Source of the DNA: Diplonema papillatum
Taxonomy: Eukaryota; Euglenozoa; Diplonemea; Diplonemida; Diplonemidae
Reading direction: 5' to 3'
Assembly (NCBI GenBank): GCA_030068145.1
Contig: JAPJBO010000403.1
Coordinates: forward strand, 1 to 64,000
DNA: 64,000 nucleotides
The position numbers and the translations under genes were made by a program. The notes beneath the pieces are model-generated. The model ran no database searches. It was not told the DNA's origin and saw nothing but the letters and a program-made list of their open reading frames with translations. This document shows, one piece after another, positions 31,791-41,583 of the stretch (positions are counted from its first letter, which is position 1; every line of letters begins with the position of its first letter).

Positions 31791-33395
31791 ACGACGAAAA
31801 GTTGTGAAAAGTTGTGAATTGATTATATTTTCCTGGAGTTTTTTTCGTGCCCCTGTCCCCCTACACGACCCTAGCCCTACAGCCACCGTCCATGGCGGTC
31901 CCCAGGGGTGGGTCAAGGAAAAAGAATTTTTTTTTTTTGGGCCGCAATACCTCAAAACTCGCACTTTAGGGTTTTTCGAGACCTACGAGGTCCTATGAAC
32001 ATGCAATGTGAATAGCCTCTATTCGAGCCAACCCGGCTTTTCTTGCAACAATTATGAAACTGTATTGTTTTTGGACTGGATAATATTGCGGATATAACTT
32101 TTCTCCCGCCTGCCAGTAGGCAGGGGCGTGGCAGAGTGAGCGGGTGACGGCCTTCAGGCCAGTAAGCCCGGGTTCGAACCCCGCTCACCACACTTTTCCG
32201 GCCGACTGTTGTTTTCGAGATTTCTTGTGTTCCGGGGTCTAATGTGCCCGAAATTTGCGATTTTTGCGAAGTTTCTCAAGTTTCTCAGTATCTCGCGGTA
32301 TTTGGGTCAGGGGGGGGGGGACGGGCGGGAAAAGGCTGCCCCAGGCCCCGTGCCAGGGGTCCTGGCGCCCCACCCGGGTACGAGCGCCAAACTTTTCCCG
32401 TGCTCGGTGGGTCCGAGGGGTGTCCCCCCGGGTACCAGCGCCAAACTTTTCCCGTACTCGGTGGGTTGGGGGGTGTCCCCCCCCCGGGCACGAGCACCGA
32501 CCTTGGCTTCACCCGGACTTTACCACCCTGGCTGAACTTCGCCAGCGCAGCCTGACTCGGCCCTGAGCGCTTAGCACCAGAACTTAGCAACGCCCGAACT
32601 TAGCATCACTCGAACTTAGCATTGCCCGAACTTTACTGTTCCCCGAACTTTAACTGCTGCCTCCAGTCTCGCCACGCGCCGGCCTTAGCCGAGCGCACGT
32701 ACTTTTTTGGGCCGCAGTTTTCCCGTGGATTTTGACCTTTTCACCTTAGAGAATTCTTCCGCCCAGCCTCCAGTGGTACCCAGGAAAAGGATGATGAGTC
32801 CCGAGTGAGCAGCCTTGCAGACCATCATCAGTTTTTATTCTGCACTCTAACCTTAAACTATCCGCGGAGACTGCGGGACATTCGGGTCGGGCTATCGTTC
32901 GCATCGCCGACGACGTGGGTTCGCAACGAACACGATCGAAATCTCCTTCAGCCAGGAGACAAAGAGTTCCACAGGATAGCACCCCCTGTGAGCTAGGTTG
33001 TCGCTGAGGCCTACAGTTGCTGACTCAGATGATCGCCAGGTTCTCTTATTTTTAGACTGTGGTGTAAGAACCCGTGTTTTGTGGCTGCGGTCGACAGTCA
33101 AGGCGGGTTGGTATTCATTCCTTGGGTGTGGGTATAGCTGGCACCCGTCTGTTGGTGGTCTTTGCAGCTGTGATTTCTATGTCTTTACTCACACTGTTGT
33201 ACGTACATCCTCGCTCTTTGTTTGCAATCTTAATGAGAACTACGATCGGGATCAAGCTCTATTGTGTAGTGGCCGCCGACGGGGTGCCGCCCGCGTGAGA
33301 GGCGTGCAAATGCAGCTGAGGTGCCTCATCTGACCTGCAGCGGGAGGGATGTTGCATGATAGGGCTCGCCAGCTCCTCAGGAAGCTCGAGAACTT
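31791..33395. other. Non-coding region with several small tandem repeats
   Basis: Holds the tRNA-like segment (32,128-32,192); two and a half ~65 bp units around GCGCCAAACTTTTCCCGT (32,383-32,505); four or five CGAACTTAGCA units (32,580-32,650); and two copies of TTTTTTGGGCCGCA (31,930 and 32,703). Otherwise unrecognised. Confidence 0.45.
32128..32192 (+). tRNA. tRNA-like sequence, probably a SINE head or pseudo-tRNA
   Basis: It has a perfect B box (GGTTCGAACCC at 32,171-32,181) and an A-box-like TGGCAGAGTGAGCGGG, with an anticodon-like hairpin GGCCTTCAGGCC between. The 3' CCCGCTCAC is complementary to GTGAGCGGG within the 5' part. The 5' acceptor strand does not pair fully with the 3' strand (only GTGG/CCAC), so a functional tRNA is doubtful. 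Confidence 0.35.
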
Positions 33396-33652
33396 TTCAA
33401 AGGCCGCGGAGGTCAGCGGACCGGAGCTACCGGAGAGGGTGTATGTGCGTTGTATGGTAACCTGATACGTGTGTGTGTGCGATGATGTGGGTTTGCGTGG
33501 CAGCCTGATACGTGTGCGCTGGCTGTTACACGAGCTCGATGTTCCGCATGGATGCTTGGTGCCGTGTGCCGTGGGCACCGCCCGCTGCACACGGGGATTC
33601 GTTTGCGACAATAAAACCTCGGAGGGAAAAGACTGCGTGTTTATCCCACTCA
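33396..33652 (+). repeat. 244-bp direct repeat, copy 2
   Basis: Near-identical to 30,529-30,772, with the same boundaries and orientation. It ends about 100 bp from the 3' end of the tetraspan gene, so it may be an isolated end of another retroelement copy. Confidence 0.9.
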
Positions 33653-33752
33653 AGAAACAACCTCGCGAAGACTTGTGCCAGGAAGGGAGGCTGAATTGCT
33701 TCACGAGGCATGCGCGCACCGAGCCGGCTGTTGTTCGCTTTCGCAGACGCGG

Positions 33753-34535
33753 TCATATTATCCCGAACACGATCAGGATTACTTTCAGCATCCACAGGAG
33801 CCAGAGGGTCACCCAGAGGTTGAACCCCCAACCGAGACTGGTTGTTTCGTTCAGGTCCATAGTTATGGCATCAAACTCTCGCGTGTTGTAGCCACCGAGG
33901 AACAACGCCCACGTGAGAAGCATGCAAATCCAGGACAGGTGCCTCAATATGCCCTGGAGCGTGGGGTGTTGCATGGTTATAGGAAGAACGCCGGGGTTGA
34001 CTAGTTCGGTCAGTTCGAGGGTGAGTCGGAAGGAGAGGATGACGACGAAGATTATGCCGAAAATGAGGGCTGCCAGCCACGTGTCGTTCGGCCACCGATA
34101 GTACGTGTACCCGCAGACCTCGCCGTCCAACGGGCCAATCAATGCGGACGAAGACCAGCCTTTGAAGCAGGTGGACACGAGTCCTATCTCGGTCCTCTCT
34201 AAGAACACACTCTCCGACACGTCGGCGAACTGGTCCACCTTCGCCACCACTTCGATCGTGTGCGCGCCGCCGGTGGCCCAGCCGCGCGTGCTCAGGAGGG
34301 TCACGCAGGTGATGAACACGAGGAGTCGCACAAAAAACCAGAGCGGGCCCCTGGCTCCCCACGGGCCCTCCGGGGCATCGAGACCGTCCTTGTTCACGCC
34401 CGTAATCCGGACGCTCAGGTTGCCGAACGGGCCCTTGTCTTGCCTGACGTTGACCGTGATCGGATCCGTGCCTTCCCCCAATTCGGTCTGATTCATCGGC
34501 TCGTACGACCACTTCTGACCAACAGGCGACGCCAT
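33753..34535 (-). CDS. Tetraspan (amastin-like) membrane protein
   Basis: 260 residues, intronless, ATG 34535. After a ~64-residue soluble N-terminus come four hydrophobic segments at about 65-83 ('LWFFVRLLVFITCVTLL'), 152-171 ('TWLAALIFGIIFVVILSF'), 199-215 ('LSWICMLLTWALFLGG') and 235-260 ('LWVTLWLLWMLKVILIVFG'). The long loop between the first two has two Cys ('STCFKGWSS', 'EVCGYTYYRW') and possible N-glycosylation sites. This resembles the topology of amastin-like euglenozoan surface proteins, but the exact amastin signature is not present. Family assignment is inference; a surface location is likely. Confidence 0.7.
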   Translation of the reverse strand: MASPVGQKWSYEPMNQTELGEGTDPITVNVRQDKGPFGNLSVRITGVNKDGLDAPEGPWGARGPLWFFVRLLVFITCVTLLSTRGWATGGAHTIEVVAKVDQFADVSESVFLERTEIGLVSTCFKGWSSSALIGPLDGEVCGYTYYRWPNDTWLAALIFGIIFVVILSFRLTLELTELVNPGVLPITMQHPTLQGILRHLSWICMLLTWALFLGGYNTREFDAITMDLNETTSLGWGFNLWVTLWLLWMLKVILIVFGII

Positions 34536-35649
34536 ACTCGCTCCCTGGAGAAAAAAAAACGCAGGATTCCGCTTCTTTCAGAGTGAAGATCCGTGCAGTG
34601 TCAGATGGCACCCCCACCCCCCCCAACCCGAAGGCGGTTGGTTCCTTACTCCTGTGCAGGGTTTCTCCACCGGCGGAAGCTGTTCGGCGAGTTCTTTCCT
34701 TTTCTCCAACGACAGTCCCCAACAAAGGTGGCCGGACTGGCCCACCCCCCGGGGTTGGTTGGCGCCCTCCGGGTGCGGTCCCACGGTCCGGGAATCGTTT
34801 CCCCTTTTCCTTTGGGGTTTCGATCTCTTCTCGTTTCTTTTACCCCTACTTCGTATCTCTCGTGTGTGTTGTGGGGCTTCCTTGTTCACGAGTGTCCCCG
34901 CACCGTAGTTCGCTTTCCGAGGGCACCACTGCGAGTGCTCTGTGTCCGTCAGGGTGTTTCGAGGGGTAAAGGACTATATGCCTTGAAACGCTTCACGCGG
35001 AGACAGGGTTAAGTATCCTGGAAAGCTGCACTTTCTTCGTGTAGTAGGGTGCCTTGTGGATGTGCATGAAAAAAACAGGGGAGACCGCATTCTCTTGCAT
35101 CGGGCCGTACCGTTAATCGCAATTGGTCTCCTAGGCTAAAAGCCTCCGGCCGACAGAACAATGTAGGTAAGGGAAGTCGGCAAACTGGCATGCGGGATTG
35201 TCAGGGAATTGGTGCAAAGCGCGTGGCAGGAATGAGCACCTTCTCCCGAACCAACACCAGGACTCGAGGGATGAGGCGGGGTTTCATGTAGACAGCCGCT
35301 TCCGGCGCTACTGAATAGACCAAACCCAGCTGGATCAAAGAATGTTCAGTACCCCACCCTCCTACCCCGCGTGACGTCGTCCCAGAGGCGATTATAGGTT
35401 GCCTCATGGTCGGTGCTTTTCTTCTGGTTGCACGTGGGGGCTTGATGTGGGGTCGAGCACGGAAAGAAGAGGAGGGGAGTCGATACCCGCAGGCCCTGAA
35501 ATCAAATGGCCAAGGTTCCGCTCAGAACGCGACAGGAAGAAGCGAGGCGACCCCGAGCGTAATCAGTATTACACGTCGAAGCTCTTTCTGGCTATCAGCG
35601 GAGGCAACTGGCTAGCGTCGGCGAAACTGAAAGCAAGAAAGAAAAGCTA
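34536..35649. other. Non-coding spacer
   Basis: Upstream region of the tetraspan gene, with a pyrimidine-rich CCACCCCC stretch near 34,605-34,625. Only short frames without domains; nothing recognised. Confidence 0.35.
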
Positions 35650-35806
35650 GCGTGAAGGTAAAGCGAGCTGTGCCAGGCTCTCTCTTGTCAGCCCTCAGAT
35701 CAGGCTGTTCTTCGTCTTCACTCGTGTATTCACCGCAATCCGTGATGACGACCGTCGCAGGCTTCGGCACAGTGAGCTCACTCACCGGTACATCAACTAT
35801 CAAGGC
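35650..35806 (-). pseudogene. Duplicated C-terminal fragment of the cyclophilin gene
   Basis: Reads 'VVITDCGEYTSEDEEQPDLR', which is almost the same as residues in the neighbouring cyclophilin ('VVITDCGEYMSEDEEQPELR'), and then diverges. It lacks the catalytic domain. It lies immediately 3' of the intact gene, so a small tandem duplication is the likely origin. Confidence 0.75.
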
Positions 35807-35832
35807 AAGGCAAATGAGAGGAACAGCGACGC

Positions 35833-36952
35833 TTATTCCGAGTCTGAGCTTTCGTCCTGCAGGCTCATCATGCCCGATTTCTTCTTCTTTTTCTTCGCGA
35901 CGGCGTTCCGTCCGTTCTCTGCAACCTTCCGCTTCTTCGCGAGCGCAGCGGACACGGCGTCAGCAACGCTGTCCACGACACGCTCGGCTTCCGCGAGCTG
36001 CTGCTCGACGGCCTTGTCAGCCCTCAGCTCAGGCTGTTCTTCGTCTTCACTCATGTATTCGCCGCAATCCGTGATGACGACCGGCTTCGCAGGCTTCGTC
36101 GCGTCCACCGCCGTCCCGGTGCAGACGGTGTCCAGGCGGGAAACTGCAAGCACGATGTCCATGCCCTTCTCGACGTCACCGAAGCAGACGTTTTTTCCGT
36201 CAAGGTGGCGGCAGGGCGCGAGCGTGATGAAAAACTGCGAGTTGTTCGAATCCGGGCCCTTGTTCGCCATGCTGACTCGCCCGGGCCGGTCGTGCGTGGT
36301 CTTCAGGTTCTCGTCGTCGAAGAACCCCGGCGAGGCGCGGCTGCTGGCCTTGGCCTTGATCGCCGCTTCTCCCCCGCTGCCGTCGTTCCGCGTGATGTCC
36401 CCGCCTTGGATCAAGTACCCCTTCAGGACTCGGTGAAAATGGCTGCCCGTGTACTGCAGCATCGTCCGCGTTCGGGCGGACGCGCCGAATTCTCCCTGCA
36501 AGAAAGTGCGTTGGTGGCTCAGTGGATGCGAGCAAGAATTCTATGGCAACAAATGAACCATGAAACATCCGCGTGAAGAGTCGTGAACATTCCCCGTGAA
36601 CCCGCAAACCCGTGTTCCAACCAACAGCTCACAATTTGCCCATGAGTACAACACGAAGACCCCAGCCCACGGGGAATGCCCCAAACTGGATAGCAACGTC
36701 GGGATAGGGATTGGCTCCGAATGTACATGCGGAGATTGGCAAAGTCCTTGAATCCTTGACATGCCGTGTCGGATCAGCAATTCTTCGCAATGAGGGCGGG
36801 CGGACGAAGGGCGCATCGAATCATACCGTGCACAAGAGGCGGAAGTTTTCCGCTGTTTCCGGCGTCTTGCCCGTGTCGAGTTTGATAACAATGCGGCCCA
36901 CCGGCTTGTCGTCGATGCTCACGTCCAGGAAGCAGCGGTCGCTCTTATTACC
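35833..36952 (-). CDS. Cyclophilin-type peptidyl-prolyl isomerase, two exons recovered, 5' exon unresolved
   Basis: The 3' exon is 36495-35833. A second exon at 36952-36827 encodes 'RCFLDVSIDDKPVGRIV' and 'TPETAENFRLLCT', the missing N-terminal strands. The 331 bp intron (36826-36496) starts GTATGA, ends TTGCAG and is in phase 0, joining 'RLLCT' to 'GEFGAS'. Catalytic features: 'FHRVLKGYLIQGGD' (Arg and Gln), 'NNSQFFITLA', and 'RHLDGKNVCFG', where His replaces the usual Trp and Asn the usual His. The Lys-rich C-terminal tail ('AVAKKKKKKSG') looks like a nuclear signal. The upstream exon also begins after a CGCAG acceptor with no ATG, so another short 5' exon must exist further upstream. The role is protein folding; a nuclear or splicing cyclophilin is likely (inference). 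Confidence 0.85.
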
Positions 36953-38556
36953 CTGCGGGCGTGAAAACGATGTTTACGGCTTGCTTGTTCTTTGTTCAGC
37001 ACGGATGCACTGTGCCTGGGGAGAGAAGGAAGCGCGCCGACTCATATAGGTCCTCCCGAGACTCCACAGCGGACGTGGAACGCGCACCGGAGACCAACGG
37101 TACGCGGGGCAAGAAGCAACCGAAGCATGACACGACGCGTGCAAAGAGGTAGTCTGCAGCGGCAGTGTGCAGTCTATTGTGACAGATTGCTGCCACCTAC
37201 GAAGTTCGAACTGTACCTACTACCACACACATTGAGGTCGCAGTTCGCGGATGAACAAAACGCAAGAAGCTGTCGACTCCGCTCGGTGTGCACAACTGCA
37301 TCAGCCCCCCCGACACTTTGGACTACAGCATACCTGTCGTCGTTTCGGGGCCGTCAGGGCAAAGCGATGCATGTTTTCTTGTTTTTGTAGGAGAGTGCGT
37401 TTGCGTCGCCGTCCCCTCTCCGGGGATTCTCCCTTCTCTTACCCTGTAGGTTAATGGAAGGTTGTCTTTTCGCCGCCGCAATTCTACGTATATCTGACCG
37501 CTGCGCGCGGAAAGTTCGTCCTAGCACTTCAAACGTGGTTCTCCTTGGGTCTATGCTACGCCACAGGCGGCTCAGCGACGTCTGGCAGAGAAGATCTTCC
37601 CGATTGCATTGTTTGGGTTGCTTCTATCTTCTGCTTTCGCGCGGCAGCAAGAACCCTTACCGTGCCACGGGTAGTGGCGCTAGCGGTGCATAGGATGTGA
37701 GAGCACATATCGTCTCCGCTTCTTGTTATTTTGAAGAAGCTACAAGCTGTTAGTACGGTAAGAATGAGGGGAGAAGCTACTAAAAAACGCGGGAGACAAG
37801 GACTGGCATGATTTGTTTTGAGAAGGGCAAGAAGTCATGCTGTCGGCTAACCGCTGAAAGTTTCGCATGAGGGGATCTCCAGCCCACGTGCCGATGTGAA
37901 GAATTGGCAAACTACTCGAGGGACTGCCTTGTACGGTAAGAAACGCGGGACAAGGGTGGCGTGATTGGTTTTGAGAAGGGCAAGAAGTCATGTGCTGTCG
38001 GCTAACCGCTGGAAGTTATCGCATGAGGGGACTAATTGGCAAAAAATACTCGAGGGACTGCCTTGTGCTCATTTCGACGGAGGCGAGAGCGGGAGTGTTT
38101 TCTACTTTGTTTTATACAACTATAATGATGGGTCTTTTTTGTTGAACACTTACGCCCGCCACTAAACCCAGAGTTACCTCTACAGCACATTTACCTCCTT
38201 TGATTTTGGAATATTGTTGCGATAGTGGGCATGCAGATGAGTGCCGCACTTTGTTTTGATACTTTGATCTTTCGCAACTGGCAGTCTTCAAGCATTTCCT
38301 GGAAAGCAGGTGGCATTTTTTGTGTTTCCTCTTTTTTTTTGTTTGTGTGCACGAGCGGAACTCACCTGCTTTGGTAAGTTTCATGTAGTACGCTGCCAAC
38401 TACTAATTTTTAGTACCAACAATGCATTGTTAACACAAAAAAAGAAGCGCGGACTTGAAGGAAAAAGGAGAGGAGAAGAGGACACGCCGGTGACTGACCA
38501 CTGGTCGACCACTGCTTTTTTTAGACTGTTTTTTGTTTTGTTTTTTGGGTGATCTT
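36953..38556. other. Non-coding region with tandem and dispersed repeats
   Basis: Probably contains the cyclophilin 5' exon near its left end, not located. 37,757-37,880 and 37,932-38,030 are tandem copies (GAAGGGCAAGAAGTCATG, GTCGGCTAACCGCTG). 38,040-38,450 matches 52,276-52,600 in the actin intron (TTGTTGAACACTTACGCCCG, ACTCACCTGCTTTGG). Confidence 0.5.
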
Positions 38557-38828
38557 CCTTAGAGGTACCAAACAATTCGTTTATTTCCTTAGAGGTACCA
38601 GAAAAATGCCCTTAGAGGTACCAAACGTAACAAATTTGTTTTTGCCCTGAAAATGTACTTTGCAACTTTTTAGCAAAAATTTCAAATTTTCCAGATTTTG
38701 GCCATTCTGGGCTGTTTTTGCCGATTTTTCCAGTTTTTGGCCATTTTGGGCCGTTTTTGCCTCTAAGGAAAGAAGCGAATTGTTTGGTACCTCTAAGGAA
38801 ACAAACGAATTGTGTTAGTCCTCTAAGG
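38557..38828. mobile_element. Foldback (MITE-like) element with CCTTAGAGGTACC ends
   Basis: The left side carries three copies of CCTTAGAGGTACC. The right side carries its reverse complement GGTACCTCTAAGG and related CTCTAAGG motifs. AAACAATTCGTTTATTTCC on the left pairs with AAACAAACGAATTG on the right. The middle is two GGCCATT..GG.CTGTTTTTGCC units. No coding capacity. Confidence 0.65.
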
Positions 38829-39478
38829 ACTTTTTCTCTTGTTTTTTTTTACTGGGGGGTTAGGGGGTCCAAAGCCAAAAAAACGTGTTTTGCATTTTTT
38901 TGAGCTCTGGCGGCTAAGTCTGGTAAGGTACCAGGGAAAGCCTGCTACACGGGAGCCAAGCTTCAGTGTTCGGCGGTACTGCAGAGCCACGGGCCTACGG
39001 GTCAAGTGGCTACCGATTTCCCAAACTAAAGCATGAAGGCTTGGCGCACCTTGGGGCTTGGGGCTTGCGCTGAACATGAGCTCGTCGAGCTCGTCGGCAG
39101 CCACAGGGCAGAGCGGACGGGATTGTGGCTCTGTGCTGCCTCCGACTCAAGCCTTGCAAGCTGTGGTTGACCGTCACGTTCCTGGATCCGGATGAAGCGG
39201 CCTTTTTCTTTTTCTTCTTCTTCGAGCTCTGGCGGCTAAGTCTGTTGACTGCATGAGGTACCACCCCCATGCCGGCGCCTTCTCATACCAGAAAGATACC
39301 GAAAACCGCGTCACGTCTGGCTCCTAATATTTATGTAGTTTTTCAATTTATAAATATTGGGAAATTTGAAAGAAAATAATTAGGGTAAGGTGCCTTAGGG
39401 GACTAGTCCCAATGTGAAATGTGCCCTTAGGGGACTAGTCCCAATTGGAAATTGTTACCTTGACTTTTGGGAAATGCA

Positions 39479-41137
39479 CTTAGGGTAGGCGGTTTTTTTT
39501 TTTTGGCCCATGTCCGTCGGCCCACAGAAATTACGCGCGCGCGCGCAAAAAAAAAACTTTTCAGAACAAAAAAACTTTTGCCACAAGACTTTCTGCTACT
39601 GGATGTCACACCATATGTGCCGGCTATACTACTGGCCAGTCCGCTGTTGGCACTTTTGTGCCCGTTGTTGGTAGAATTTCTGGACGATGAGCTCAAATGT
39701 GAGTGTGAAGATGAACTTGATGTGTCCGAGGGGTTGCGGTGGCAGTCTAGAGTTCATCAGTCCTGAACGCCGCGCGGGGTGCGTTTCGACAAAACCTTCC
39801 ATAGTCGGAGGCTGCAGATGATAGACGATGCCACAGGAGAAAAAACACTCGGGTTTGAACTCGAGATCGCGGTTCGCTGGGTACGCTGCGAACAATAAAG
39901 CAGTGACCCAGAGGACTGTCGATTGCGCGGGTGTCCGTCAATCTCTTATCTCTCTTCTGACATGCCCCATTGCGATGTCACGGTCCTACCGAACCACCGT
40001 GCGAGAGCCTACTGACGGCTGGTCGGTGGCATTTCCATCGGCGAGAATAAGCGCCAGCTACCCGCAGATAGTATGGTGAACTTCAACTTCTGCTTTCCTC
40101 CACCTTGTGCAAGGATGGTTGCTCTCGCGGCTTCTGCGGCGGTCTGCTGTTGAAACCCCCAAAGGCGGACGTCGACACCGTCACTTCGGGTGTAGTGGCT
40201 TTGTCAATATTACCCGAGTACACAAAGATGCCCTGCTTGGTGTAAACGGAGTTTGTCGGTACTCTGCCGACCCTCCTGTCAGCAAGCTTTAGCCAGTGGC
40301 CACCTTCTGATGCGTAGCAAACGGCGCCGGACTCACAAGATGTACCTCACCCACATCGAAAGAGACCATTGATGTCTCGACATCCGCACGGAGGGCAGGT
40401 GCTTCTAGCACACGGCAATTGGTTAGACGCCGTGTGCAACGAAGGCAGTTATGCTCAGGGATGTGCGGTCTAGACTGTCAGGCGACGAGTGCCGTTTTCT
40501 TCGCAAATATACCGCGGCACAAGGCATTGCCGCCGGTCAAGTGCACTAAGTCGCAAGCACCGTGAACGCATCGCTTGCCCCGCGTCCTTTTCATGCCTCC
40601 TCAGTCGAGTCTCAGATACTAGTAGCTGCTTGAGGCGTCGGAAGGCATAGACGCGTGCACTGCCCCGGACTGGTTCTGTGTGATAATCGCACCACAGTGG
40701 CAAAACCTCCCGACATGCCTTGCCGGTAAAACCGCGCACACTTTCGAGGCTGAGGCTGTGCTTGTATCCCGCGTGCTTCGACTGCGTCCAGCAGGAGCTA
40801 CGCAAATCTTGCTGTTTAGATTGACACCAACGTCACGATATTGCTTGCCCAGCGCACCAACCCAGCGCCGGGCATAGTCAGCTTCAAAGTCAATACACAC
40901 TGAGGTAAACAAAGTCTACGCGATTTGCATCGCCGTGAAGTATCGGTGTGATGAACAGGTTTTCGACTTTTCGCGAGCCGGACACGCTCGTGACTACGCC
41001 TGCAGTCGCTCTCACGACCGGTTCCAATGCACAGATCCCAAAAGTTTTTTTTTGGCAAAAGTTTTTTTTTTCCGGGGGTTCCCAAAAATTTACGCGCGCG
41101 GACATGGGCCAAAAAACAAAAAACCGCCTATCCTTAG
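39479..41137. mobile_element. Putative DNA element with inverted terminal repeats
   Basis: The left end reads CTTAGGGTAGGCGG, a T tract, then GGCCCATGTCCG and a GCGCGCGC tract. The right end is the reverse complement (GGACATGGGCC, A-rich, CCGCCTATCCTTAG). Both have AAAAAACTTTTGCCA-like sequence just inside. The layout parallels the 15.28-19.71 kb pair. The interior has only weak frames (best is 40,912-40,619 minus, 'MFTSVCIDFEADYARRW'), with no recognisable transposase. Just outside, ACTTAGGG-like motifs and two copies of CCTTAGGGGACTAGTCCCAA (39,393 and 39,425) add to the repeat content. Confidence 0.5.
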
Positions 41138-41583
41138 CAGATTTCGAGCAAATTTTGGAAATTTTCATTTTTTCCAGTTAAATTCCCTCCCTCGAGATGG
41201 GTCACTCGGAGCCGTGGCTCCCTTCTCATTCCGCTAATTTAACGTATGTTTAATGCGCTCTTCCGACAAACAGTTCTCTAACGGTTACGGCCCTTAACTG
41301 GCCCACCAAGCTATGGGACAGAGCCGACCGGCGAAGTCTCCCTGCGAGGCTGCGCGTGCGAGCCGTGGCCAAACGGTGGCGGCTTGCGCGGCGGCAACAA
41401 CCACGACAGTTGTCCGACACTCTAAGCACTGGCGGGCGCAATAGCTTGCGAATGCTGGCCGTCGGGGCCGCTCACCTCGCATGTCTAGTGGGATTCACCC
41501 AATGGCACGAATCCCAATGGACCTTGGCGTGAGAACGAACGAAAGGAGCGCCGCAGATGCCCTGCGTCTTCTCTTTCCTCCTC

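Noticed and set aside
32128..32192. Selenocysteine or suppressor tRNA (TCA in the anticodon position)
   Set aside because: Too short for tRNA-Sec, acceptor stem does not pair; kept only as a tRNA-like sequence.
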